Assembly (NCBI RefSeq): GCF_944384695.1
Contig: NZ_CALWUQ010000017.1
Location: forward strand, 1 to 34,987
Length of the DNA: 34,987 nucleotides
Direction: 5' to 3'
DNA from: an uncultured Agathobaculum sp.
GTDB taxonomy: Bacteria; Bacillota; Clostridia; Oscillospirales; Butyricicoccaceae
The first letter of the stretch is position 1; each line of letters opens with the position of its first letter. Of this stretch, positions 22,339-29,564 are shown piece after piece. The translations under genes were made by a program, and so were the position numbers. The notes beneath the pieces are model-generated. The model was given only the letters and a program-made list of their open reading frames with translations. It was not told where the DNA came from and searched no databases.

Positions 22339-22533
22339 TCAGCCTCCGCCGACAAACTGCACGATTTCGATTGCATCGTCTTCATGCAGCGGCTCTTCTG
22401 CAAACCGTGCGCGCGGCACGATTTGCCCGTTTTTCTCGACCGCAACGCGCTGCGGGTCGTGTCCGCGCTGCTCCAGCAGCAACAGGACGGTCAGACCCGG
22501 AGAGCAGGCGCACGCTTCCCCGTTTATCTTCAT
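22339..22533 (-). CDS. thiS: sulfur carrier protein ThiS
   Basis: The 64-aa ubiquitin-like protein begins MKINGEACACSPGLTVLLLLEQRG and ends DAIEIVQFVGGG. The terminal Gly-Gly becomes the thiocarboxylate that donates sulfur to ThiG. AAGGGA precedes the ATG (22531-22533). It is the first gene after the TPP riboswitch and its terminator. Confidence 0.92.
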   Translation of the reverse strand: MKINGEACACSPGLTVLLLLEQRGHDPQRVAVEKNGQIVPRARFAEEPLHEDDAIEIVQFVGGG

Positions 22534-22547
22534 AAAATCCCTTCTTT

Positions 22548-22592
22548 CAGGCAATAAAAATACCCCGGTTTCACCATGCGGTAAAACCGGGG
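22548..22592 (-). terminator. riboswitch-controlled terminator
   Basis: CCCCGGTTT pairs with AAACCGGGG (22563-22571, 22584-22592), followed on the reverse strand by TATTTTTATT. It lies between the TPP aptamer and thiS, so it is the expression platform. Confidence 0.85.
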
Positions 22593-22616
22593 CATTGAGG
22601 CTTTTGCGATGCGACA

Positions 22617-22698
22617 GCTTCCCTACGATGGTGCTAACCAACAGGTTCAAAAGGTTAGGCTCTCGCCCTCTCAGCCGCTCATCACGGCACCCTTGCTT
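22617..22698 (-). promoter_or_regulatory. TPP riboswitch (thi box)
   Basis: The reverse strand holds the conserved parts in order: GGGTGCCGTG, GGCTGAGAGGG, GAACCTGTTGGTTAGCACC, and CGTAGGGAAGC. These form the TPP aptamer. It is followed by an intrinsic terminator and thiSFGH. Binding of thiamine pyrophosphate should favour the terminator and shut the operon off. Confidence 0.95.
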
Positions 22699-22706
22699 GC
22701 AAATCC

Positions 22707-22735
22707 AGTATAGACCTGTCAAAAGTGGTTGTCAA
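22707..22735 (-). promoter_or_regulatory. promoter of the thi operon
   Basis: On the reverse strand, a perfect TTGACA (22730-22735) and TATACT (22707-22712) are 17 bp apart, just before the riboswitch. Its -35 overlaps that of the divergent dinB promoter. Confidence 0.8.
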
Positions 22736-22757
22736 GATGCAGATTTTCTGCTACAAT
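22729..22757 (+). promoter_or_regulatory. promoter of dinB
   Basis: TTGTCA (22729-22734) and TACAAT (22752-22757) are 17 bp apart. The -35 shares its bases with the reverse-strand TTGACA of the thi promoter. Confidence 0.7.
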
Positions 22758-22761
22758 TTTA

Positions 22762-22775
22762 GAAAACAAATGTTC
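22762..22775 (+). promoter_or_regulatory. candidate LexA (SOS) box of dinB
   Basis: GAAAACAAATGTTC contains AAAC-N4-GTTC, close to the firmicute LexA half-site pattern GAAC-N4-GTTC. It lies just after the -10 box. The identical 14-mer precedes pcrA at 27166. Confidence 0.5.
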
Positions 22776-22790
22776 GATAGGGGGATTCGC

Positions 22791-24020
22791 GTGGAGCGCA
22801 CCATTTTGCATTGCGATTGCAATTCGTTTTATGCCTCAGTCGAGACATTGCTTGACCCGACGCTGGCCGATGGGCCGAGTGCGGTCTGCGGCGACCCGGA
22901 AAGCCGCCATGGCATCATCCTTGCCAAAAACGAAAAGGCCAAGGCGTTTGGCGTGCAGACAGCGGAAACCATCTGGCAGGCCAAACGCAAATGTCCCGAT
23001 TTGCGGCTGGTCGCGCCGCACCGTGAGCAATACGTCAAATATTCGCGCCGCTGCAACGAGCTGTATCTGCAATATACCGATTTGGTCGACCCGTTCGGGA
23101 TTGACGAATCCTTCCTCGACGTGACCGGTTCGATGCACCTGTTCGGCACGGGAGAGCAGATTGCGGATGCGCTGCGCCGCCGCATGCGCGAGGAGGTCGG
23201 ACTGACGATTTCGGTCGGCGTGTCGTTCAACCGCGCGTTCGCCAAGCTGGGCAGCGATTACAAAAAGCCGGACGCGACGACCGTCTTTTCGCGCGAGAAC
23301 TTTCGGGAACGTGTCTGGCCGTTGCCAGTCAATACGCTGCTGTACGTCGGCAAGCGCGCCGCAGCACGGCTTGACGGGCTGGGGGTGCATACGATTGGCG
23401 ACTTAGCCGCGTGTGAGCCTGCATTTGTGCACGGCATTTTCGGCAAGCAGGGCGATATGCTGCTGCGTTATGCCCGCGGTGAGGACGATGAGCCGGTGCG
23501 CTCGTTCTACGCCGAGCGCGAGGTCAAGAGCGTGGGCAACGGCATGACCTTTGCGCACAATCTGCTGGGCGAGGAGGCGTGCCGCATGGGGCTGACGGCG
23601 TTGTGCGACAACGTCGGCCGTCGTTTGCGGGCGCGCGGGATGGTGTGCCAGACCGTGCAGATTGGCATCCGTGACCCGGAATTTCACAATCGCTCGCGTC
23701 AGATGACGCTGGCGCAGCCGACCAACTCCACCCGTGTGCTCATTGAGACTTCGCTTGCGTTGCTGCGTGCGCATTGGCCAATGGATAAGCCGGTGCGTCT
23801 GCTTTCGGTCACGGCGGCAAATCTGCTGCCGGAAAATCAGGCCTGCGAACAGCTTTCCCTGTTTGACAGCCCGCAGCAGATGCAGACACGCCAAAAGCAG
23901 AAGGACCTTGACCGGACCGTGGATGCGCTGCGGCAGCGGTTTGGAAACCGCTCGGTGATGTTTGCAAACTCGGTGCGCAAAAATGAGAAAACCGAACAGA
24001 AAGAACAAAAGAAGCCGTGA
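22791..24020 (+). CDS. dinB: Y-family DNA polymerase IV
   Basis: The start is GTG at 22791, because AGGGGGA lies five bases upstream; earlier in-frame codons have no such site. The 409-aa protein has HCDCNSFYASVE with the first catalytic aspartate, VDPFGIDESFLDVTGS with the catalytic Asp-Glu pair, ISVGVSFNRAFAKLGSDYKKP, and a helix-hairpin-helix region (LGVHTIGDLAACE). The C-terminal QLSLFD is a likely beta-clamp-binding motif. It performs error-prone translesion synthesis. A candidate LexA box overlaps its start region. Confidence 0.93.
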   Translation: MERTILHCDCNSFYASVETLLDPTLADGPSAVCGDPESRHGIILAKNEKAKAFGVQTAETIWQAKRKCPDLRLVAPHREQYVKYSRRCNELYLQYTDLVDPFGIDESFLDVTGSMHLFGTGEQIADALRRRMREEVGLTISVGVSFNRAFAKLGSDYKKPDATTVFSRENFRERVWPLPVNTLLYVGKRAAARLDGLGVHTIGDLAACEPAFVHGIFGKQGDMLLRYARGEDDEPVRSFYAEREVKSVGNGMTFAHNLLGEEACRMGLTALCDNVGRRLRARGMVCQTVQIGIRDPEFHNRSRQMTLAQPTNSTRVLIETSLALLRAHWPMDKPVRLLSVTAANLLPENQACEQLSLFDSPQQMQTRQKQKDLDRTVDALRQRFGNRSVMFANSVRKNEKTEQKEQKKP

Positions 24021-24040
24021 AGATGTTCACGGCTTCTTTT
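24007..24040. terminator. bidirectional terminator overlapping both stop codons
   Basis: A perfect 15-bp stem AAAAGAAGCCGTGAA (24007-24021) with its complement (24026-24040) has loop GATG. It contains the dinB stop (24018-24020) and the MocR stop (24027-24029). Confidence 0.85.
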
Positions 24041-25436
24041 CGCTCCACGCTTGCCGCAGCAAGGCGGCGGCTTCGCCAATTTGCGGCTCGGTCAGGCCCG
24101 CATAGCCCAGCACGAGCGTGGCCTTGGGCGGTTTGACCGGCGGGGTGTAGTAGGCCGAAAGGCCGTATACCCGCACGCCCATGGCTGCAGCCCGGTCAAT
24201 TAATTCGCGTTCCAGCATGCCGTTTCGCATGTGCAGCAGCAGGTGCAGGCCCGCCTCCGAGCGGGATATCTCATGCGGCAGGTCGGCCAGCTCGCGGTCC
24301 AATGCCGCCAGCAGTGCGTCGCGCCGCGCCTGATATACCTTGCGGCTGCGGCTGATATGCCGCTCAAAGGCGCCGGTGCGCAGAAAGGCCGCCAGCGTAT
24401 GCTGCTCGAAGCTGGGCACGGTCGAGGAGTAGAGCGAGAACCGCTCGCGGTAGCGTGCCATCAGCGCATCCGGCAGCACCAGATAGCCAATGCGCAGGCC
24501 GGGCGCAAGGCTTTTGGCAAAGGTGTTGACGTAGACCACCCGCCCCGCGTGGTCAAGCTCGCCCAGCGCGGGAATCGGGCGTGAGGCATAGCGGAACTCG
24601 CTGTCGTAATCGTCCTCGATGATATAACGGTCGGGCGCATCGGACGCCCAGCGCAAAATCTCGAGCCGCCGCGCGACCGGCATGACCGTGCCGAGCGGGA
24701 AGTGGTGCGAGGGGGTGAGATACACGACCGATGCGTCGGATGCGGCCAGCGCGTCTGCGCGCAGACCGCTTTTATCCAGCGGCAGCGGACGTACTGCTGC
24801 GCCGCCTACAGCGAAAATCTGATACAGCTTGCGGTAGCCCGGGTTTTCCAATCCATACACACGGTCGCGGCCCAAAAGCTGGATGACCAGCTGCATCAGA
24901 TATTCCGAGCCTGCGCCGACCAGAATGTTGTCGGGCGAGACGTTGATGCCGCGGAAATCGTATAAATACCGCGCGATTTGCTCGCGCAGCTCCGGTGCGC
25001 CGCACGGGTCGGTCGCGCGCAGCAGCCGGTCGGAGTATTCGCTCAGCACGCTGCGGCTGAGCCGCGCCCATGTGGAGAAGGGAAAGCAACCGTTGTCGAC
25101 AATGTTGGTGCGGAAGTCGTAGAGATAGTGCTTTTCTTCCGTGGTGGATGGCTGCACCGCGGCGCGGGGCGCCTGCGCCTGCGCGGGCACGGCAAGCTGC
25201 CGCTGCACGAAATAGCCGCGTCGCGGCGCAGAGGCGAGATACCCTTCGGCCAGCAGTTGCCCGTAGGCGGTTTCCACCGTGATTTGGCTGACATGCAGGT
25301 TGGCTGCAAGCTGCCGTTTGCTGGGCAAACGGTCGCCGCCTGCGAGCGCGCCGGACATGATATCCGCGCGCACCGCGCGGTATAACTGCTCATACAGCGG
25401 GGTCTTGCTGTGCGGGTCAAGATGATAGGTGAGCAT
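24027..25436 (-). CDS. MocR-type regulator (GntR HTH plus aminotransferase domain)
   Basis: The ATG at 25434-25436 has GGAGGA seven bases upstream; a longer frame runs through the duplicated leader and is rejected. The 469-aa protein joins an N-terminal GntR winged helix (YEQLYRAVRADIMSGALAGGDRLPSKRQLAANLHVSQITVETAYGQL) to a PLP-dependent aminotransferase fold. PLP motifs include YLTPSHHFPLGTVMP, DDYDSEFRY and the likely lysine in NTFAKSLAPGLRIGYLV. Such proteins often control PLP or amino-acid metabolism and usually bind direct repeats. Possible operators lie in its own leader. Confidence 0.92.
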   Translation of the reverse strand: MLTYHLDPHSKTPLYEQLYRAVRADIMSGALAGGDRLPSKRQLAANLHVSQITVETAYGQLLAEGYLASAPRRGYFVQRQLAVPAQAQAPRAAVQPSTTEEKHYLYDFRTNIVDNGCFPFSTWARLSRSVLSEYSDRLLRATDPCGAPELREQIARYLYDFRGINVSPDNILVGAGSEYLMQLVIQLLGRDRVYGLENPGYRKLYQIFAVGGAAVRPLPLDKSGLRADALAASDASVVYLTPSHHFPLGTVMPVARRLEILRWASDAPDRYIIEDDYDSEFRYASRPIPALGELDHAGRVVYVNTFAKSLAPGLRIGYLVLPDALMARYRERFSLYSSTVPSFEQHTLAAFLRTGAFERHISRSRKVYQARRDALLAALDRELADLPHEISRSEAGLHLLLHMRNGMLERELIDRAAAMGVRVYGLSAYYTPPVKPPKATLVLGYAGLTEPQIGEAAALLRQAWSEKKP

Positions 25437-25442
25437 GATGCA

Positions 25443-25607
25443 TTCCTCCGTGATGATGCAAGCTCGCGGGAGAAAGAGAAATCCCTCTAAACAGCAATGC
25501 CAGTTTGGAGGGATTTCTCTTTCCTCCGTGATGATGCAAGCTCGCGGGAGAAAGAGAAATCCCTCCAAACTGGCATTGCTGTTTTTACAATACCAGTATG
25601 GAGGGAT
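25443..25607. repeat. duplicated leader with long inverted repeat, MocR gene
   Basis: A 50-bp block at 25443-25492 is repeated at 25521-25570 with one mismatch. A perfect 35-bp inverted repeat (25489-25523 with 25550-25584) overlaps it, with a 26-bp loop. The 15-mer CCAGTWTGGAGGGAT occurs at 25500-25514 and 25593-25607, and inverted at 25559-25573. Everything lies in the MocR leader, and the gene's ribosome-binding site is inside the first block. It may be the MocR operator, an RNA switch, or both. Confidence 0.8.
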
Positions 25608-25611
25608 AATG

Positions 25612-26562
25612 TCAAATCAAACCTGCTGTACGCAGGATAAACAGGATGGCGGTCAGCGTGACGGCGCTCAGCGCCGTGCTGAGCACGACGATGGATGCCG
25701 CCAGCACATGGTCCCCGCCCATATTTTTTGCCATCACATAGCCGGAAACCGTGCTGGGTGCGCCGCACAGGATGACCAGCGCGACCATTGCTTGGTCGCG
25801 GAAGCCCATCCACGCCGCAATGGGCAGGAAGATGATTGGCAGCAGAATCAGCTTGATAAAGGTGGCGGCGCACGTCGGCGCGAGTTTTTTGATTGCCTTG
25901 GCGCCTTCAAAGCCCGCTCCGATGCTGATGAGCGCGACCGGCGTAGCGCAGGAAGCCAACATATCCAGCCCCTTGGACAACATGGGCGGGAAATCCACTT
26001 GCAGCAGTGAAAACGGCAGGCCCGCCAGAATACCCAGAATGATTGGGTTGGTGATGATGCCGCCCAGTGTGCGCGACACAACGCCCTTGTGCTGGGCGTT
26101 TTTGGCGTCCGGTGCGGTGACGGTCAGCACCAGCACCGAAAAGATGTTGTACAGCGGCACACTTGCCACAATCATCAGCGGCACCAGCCCCGCGTCCCCG
26201 TACAGGTTCTGCACGAATGCGACGCCCAGAATCGCCTGTGAGCCGCGGAACGCACCCTGCGTGAACGCACCGACCATGTTTTTATCCGGCAGCAGCTTTG
26301 CCGCGCCCAGCCAGATGGCGAAGAAGTACACCACCGTAACGCCCGCGCAGAACAGGAAAAAGCGCAAGTCGAACTGTTCGGTGATGCGTCCCGCCGCGAT
26401 ATCGCGGAACAGCAGGACAGGCAGCAGCACCTTGAACGACAGCCGGTCGAGGTCGGTCAGCGTTTGCTGCGAAAAAAAATGACGGCCGCGCAGCACGCGG
26501 CCCAGCAAAATGATTGCAAAAATCGGGACGGTTGCGTTCAGGCAGAAAATCAGATTATCCGT
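25612..26562 (-). CDS. AEC-family transporter, apparent ACG start
   Basis: The protein has about ten membrane helices and the AEC (auxin efflux carrier) pattern: DNLIFCLNATVPIFAIILLGRVLRG at the start, GAFRGSQAILGVAFVQNLYG, IITNPIILGILAGL, and a C-terminal GAPSTVSGYVMAKNMGGD. AEC proteins export organic anions or similar metabolites. The family normally begins M-x-NLIF; here the matching codon is ACG (26560-26562), six bases after GGGAGGGG. The nearest ordinary start, TTG at 26629, lies within the MarR gene and has no such site. The length from ACG, 316 codons, is typical. Translation is probably coupled to MarR. Confidence 0.8.
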   Translation of the reverse strand, partial: TDNLIFCLNATVPIFAIILLGRVLRGRHFFSQQTLTDLDRLSFKVLLPVLLFRDIAAGRITEQFDLRFFLFCAGVTVVYFFAIWLGAAKLLPDKNMVGAFTQGAFRGSQAILGVAFVQNLYGDAGLVPLMIVASVPLYNIFSVLVLTVTAPDAKNAQHKGVVSRTLGGIITNPIILGILAGLPFSLLQVDFPPMLSKGLDMLASCATPVALISIGAGFEGAKAIKKLAPTCAATFIKLILLPIIFLPIAAWMGFRDQAMVALVILCGAPSTVSGYVMAKNMGGDHVLAASIVVLSTALSAVTLTAILFILRTAGLI

Positions 26563-27019
26563 TGTATTCCCCTCCCACGGCGGATTCCTCCTGCCGGAAG
26601 AAGTCCTGCAATTTTTCCAGACTTTGCGCAAGCACCGTTGCCTGCTCAGGCGACAGCGTTTCCATCACGGACGCAATCATGCGCTCGTGGAACGCCTTGT
26701 GGTATTCATAGGCCGCGCGGCCCTTGGGCGTGAGCGTGATGTTGACCACGCGCCGGTCGGCGCTGCTGCGCGCGCGGCTGACCAGCTCCTTGGCCTCCAG
26801 CTTGTCGCAGGCGACGGTCAGCGTGGCGAGCGTGACGCCGATAGACTTGGCGACCTCGCTCATGCGTACCGGCTCCATCGCGCCGATTTTTTCGATGATA
26901 TGGATTTCGGTAATCGAAATGGCGCTGCCCAGACCGCCCGCCATGGCGCGCTCTTCGATTTTGTTGATGCGGCCGAATACATCGACCAGAAAGGAGTTGA
27001 GTTGTTCCGCGCTGGCCAT
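26555..27019 (-). CDS. MarR-family transcriptional regulator
   Basis: The 154-aa protein contains a winged helix: ISITEIHIIEKIGAMEPVRMSEVAKSIGVTLATLTVACDKLEAKELVSRARSSADRRVVNITLTPKG, with the DRR wing typical of MarR. It resembles FabT-like members (an N-terminal FLVDVFGRINKIEE). Its stop overlaps the AEC gene. A 31-bp palindrome in its promoter implies autoregulation of the regulator-transporter pair. Confidence 0.9.
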   Translation of the reverse strand: MASAEQLNSFLVDVFGRINKIEERAMAGGLGSAISITEIHIIEKIGAMEPVRMSEVAKSIGVTLATLTVACDKLEAKELVSRARSSADRRVVNITLTPKGRAAYEYHKAFHERMIASVMETLSPEQATVLAQSLEKLQDFFRQEESAVGGEYNG

Positions 27020-27045
27020 ATCCGCACCGCCTTTCCGATAATTCG

Positions 27046-27076
27046 CTAAGCTAATCTAAATATTAGCATAGCTAAG
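27046..27076 (-). promoter_or_regulatory. MarR operator palindrome
   Basis: A 31-bp imperfect palindrome (outer arms CTAAGCTA and TAGCTAAG, inner CTAA and TTAG) lies 27 bp before the MarR gene. A candidate promoter on the reverse strand (TTGCTT, 17 bp, TAATAT) ends inside it. Confidence 0.7.
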
Positions 27077-27133
27077 TGAAAAAAGCAATAAAAAGCCGCC
27101 TGCTTGTGCGGCGGAGCGGGTTTGCTTTTTATA

Positions 27134-27179
27134 TTGAGCGCAGCGGCAATCCATTGTATAATAAAGAAAACAAATGTTC
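27134..27179 (+). promoter_or_regulatory. promoter and candidate LexA box of pcrA
   Basis: TTGAGC (27134-27139) and a perfect TATAAT (27157-27162) are 17 bp apart. GAAAACAAATGTTC (27166-27179) follows, identical to the site in front of dinB and in the same position relative to the -10. Confidence 0.6.
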
Positions 27180-27197
27180 TGTAAAGGAGTGGGGGAC

Positions 27198-29351
27198 ATG
27201 ACGGATTTGCTGCAAGGACTGAATCCGGCCCAGCGGGAGGCGGTCACCGCGACGGAGGGCTTTGTGCGCGTCATTGCGGGGGCCGGTTCGGGCAAGACCC
27301 GCGCGCTGACCCATCGGTTTGCCTTTCTGGTGGGTGAGCTGGGCATCCTGCCGGGGAATATCCTGTGCGTCACCTTCACGAACAAATCTGCGGCCGAGAT
27401 GCGGCAGCGCATCCATCAGTTGACCGGAGACAATGACACGGGATTTATCAACACCTTTCATGGGTTCTGCGTTTCGGTTTTGCAGGAGGATAGCCATGCG
27501 GTGCAGTATCCCAAGAGCTTTCTGGTGCTGGATAACGCGGATATTGACGCGATGCTGCAAATCATCTATGAGGAACGCGGGCTGACGCTGCGCAACATGA
27601 CCTTTTCCGCCGCGCGGGACATGATAGAGATACGCAAGCTGTTCAAGGACCCGACGTATTACGAGGATATGATTACCTTGCCGCTGGACACCCTGCGGGA
27701 GAAGTACGAGCGGGCGACCTCCACCACGGATATCATTTTCTACGGCTATTTGTATCAGGAGAAAAAGTGTTTCGGACTGGATTATAATGATTTAATCAAG
27801 TTTTCACTCTATATCTTCCGAGAGCATGCGGATATCCGCCATAAATGGCAGCAGCGGCTGGAATACATTATGATTGACGAGTTTCAGGACATCGACCAGC
27901 TGCAATATGAGCTGATGGAGGTGCTCTGCGGATATCACAAAAACCTGTTTATCGTGGGCGACCCCGACCAGACGATTTACACTTGGCGCGGCGCCAATGT
28001 GAAATATCTGCTGGATTTTGACAAAGCGTTTCCGGGCACGAAAACCATTATGATGATGCAGAATTACCGCTCCACGCCGCAAATTCTGGCGGCCGCCAAC
28101 GCTTTGATTGATAAAAACCGTTTTCGCATCAAGAAGGAGCTGCGGGCCACGCTGCCGGACGGCGCGCCAGTCCTTTGTCATTTCGCGCAGACGCAAGAAG
28201 CGGAAGCCACGTGGATAGCAGGGGAGATGCAGCGTCTGCACGAAGAGGGCACGGCGTACCGGGATATGGCGGTGCTGTATCGGGCGCATTACGTGACGCG
28301 CGCGGTGGAGGAAGTGCTGCTGCGGGAAAAAATCCCGTACACCATTTACAGCGGCGTGCAGTTTTTCAGCCGTATGGAAATCAAGGACGCGCTCAGCTAT
28401 TTGCGCATGATAGTCTATCAGGATGATTTGTCCTTCCGGCGCATTGCCAATGTGCCCAAACGCAATTTGGGCAAGCGGCGCATGGCTTTTTTGCAGGAGT
28501 ATGCGCAGCAGCACGACTGCACGCTGTATCAGGCCCTGCAGGACAATGTGGAAGATGCGCTGTTCAAGGGCACGCGCGCGCGGCAGTTTATATCGCTCGT
28601 GCAGTCCTTTGCCGAGGGGTATGAGGGGCGGCCCGTGTCCGAGGTGCTGTCGGCGGTGCTCAACGCAAGCGGCTATGAGGCCATGCTGCGCACCGAAGGC
28701 AGTCAGGAGCGGCTGGATAACTTAGCGGAGCTGAAGCAGTCGGTTTATCTGTATGAAACCACCTGCGGCGAGGAATGTACGTTGGAGCACTATCTGTCCC
28801 ATGTGGCGCTGCTGACCAACAGCGATACGGCGGAGCAGGGCGACAAGGTCAAGCTCATGACCGTGCATGCAGCCAAGGGGCTGGAATTTCCCTATGTGTT
28901 CCTGTGCGGCATGAATGAGGGGATTTTCCCCTCGCGCAAGGTGCGCACGCTGCCGGGGATGGAGGAGGAGCGCCGGCTGGCATTCGTGGCGCTCACGCGC
29001 GCGGAACGGCGGCTGTATCTTTCCGAGGCGGACGGGCGCAACTTCGACGGTTCGCCGCGGTACCCGTCGCGGTTTGTGCTGGATATCGAGCGGGATTTGC
29101 TGGCCTTTACCCAGCCGCCGCAGGAAGGGCTCATCCGCGAAGCGGAGGACTACATCGCGGCTACGCAGCGCTTTTTCCCGGCAGAGGACAGCGACACGGT
29201 TTTCGCCGTTGGTCAGCGGGTCCGGCATCTGATGTTTGGGGAGGGAACCGTGCTGGAGGTGGATAGGGAAAACGGGGCGCATCTGGTACAGTTTGACGAT
29301 ATGCCGACCCCGCGCAAAATTTCCTTCCGGGCAAAGCTGGATTGCTGCTGA
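27198..29351 (+). CDS. pcrA: UvrD/PcrA-type superfamily 1 DNA helicase
   Basis: The 717-aa protein starts at ATG 27198 behind AAAGGAG. Helicase motifs appear in order: Walker A GAGSGKTRA, LCVTFTNKSAAEM (Ia), Walker B IDEFQDIDQLQY, VGDPDQTIYTWRGA (III), MMQNYRS (IV), MTVHAAKGLEFPYVFLCGMNEGIFPS (V) and AFVALTRAERRLYLSEA (VI). The C-terminal FGEGTVLEV is the Tudor-like domain that contacts RNA polymerase. Such enzymes unwind DNA in repair and remove stalled polymerase. Whether it is the main PcrA or a paralogue cannot be decided from this window. Confidence 0.92.
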   Translation: MTDLLQGLNPAQREAVTATEGFVRVIAGAGSGKTRALTHRFAFLVGELGILPGNILCVTFTNKSAAEMRQRIHQLTGDNDTGFINTFHGFCVSVLQEDSHAVQYPKSFLVLDNADIDAMLQIIYEERGLTLRNMTFSAARDMIEIRKLFKDPTYYEDMITLPLDTLREKYERATSTTDIIFYGYLYQEKKCFGLDYNDLIKFSLYIFREHADIRHKWQQRLEYIMIDEFQDIDQLQYELMEVLCGYHKNLFIVGDPDQTIYTWRGANVKYLLDFDKAFPGTKTIMMMQNYRSTPQILAAANALIDKNRFRIKKELRATLPDGAPVLCHFAQTQEAEATWIAGEMQRLHEEGTAYRDMAVLYRAHYVTRAVEEVLLREKIPYTIYSGVQFFSRMEIKDALSYLRMIVYQDDLSFRRIANVPKRNLGKRRMAFLQEYAQQHDCTLYQALQDNVEDALFKGTRARQFISLVQSFAEGYEGRPVSEVLSAVLNASGYEAMLRTEGSQERLDNLAELKQSVYLYETTCGEECTLEHYLSHVALLTNSDTAEQGDKVKLMTVHAAKGLEFPYVFLCGMNEGIFPSRKVRTLPGMEEERRLAFVALTRAERRLYLSEADGRNFDGSPRYPSRFVLDIERDLLAFTQPPQEGLIREAEDYIAATQRFFPAEDSDTVFAVGQRVRHLMFGEGTVLEVDRENGAHLVQFDDMPTPRKISFRAKLDCC

Positions 29352-29401
29352 CCAATGCCGCGTCGCGTGGCTGGACAGGTGGGAAAGCAGCTGAAAACAA
29401 C

Positions 29402-29430
29402 AAAAAAAGGGGGCAAGGCCCCCTTTTTTT
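29402..29430 (+). terminator. terminator of pcrA
   Basis: GGGGGC and GCCCCC form a 6-bp stem with a 3-nt loop, extended by an A-run and a 7-nt T-run on both sides. Confidence 0.85.
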
Positions 29431-29444
29431 ATTTGCATGAGAAA

Positions 29445-29476
29445 AGGAGTGGCGCTGCTTACGCTGCGCCACTCCT
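29445..29476 (-). terminator. terminator of the SLH surface-protein gene
   Basis: An 11-bp stem AGGAGTGGCGC with its complement (29445-29455, 29466-29476) has a 10-nt loop. On the reverse strand TTTTCTC follows. Confidence 0.75.
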
Positions 29477-29503
29477 CTGGAAAGGGATAGCTAATGCTTT
29501 GTG

Positions 29504-29535
29504 CTGTATCGTACCGTTTCACCGGTACGATACAG
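29504..29535 (-). repeat. hairpin in the 3' region of the SLH transcript
   Basis: A 13-bp stem (29504-29516 with 29523-29535) has loop TTTCAC and no T-run. It may protect the mRNA end. Confidence 0.6.
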
Positions 29536-29564
29536 AACACAATGGGAATATCCTTGCCTTTTTG

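Noticed and set aside
25437..25568. N-terminal extension or leader peptide of the MocR protein
   Set aside because: The frame is open only because the duplicated block has a 78-bp period; the proper start has its own ribosome-binding site.
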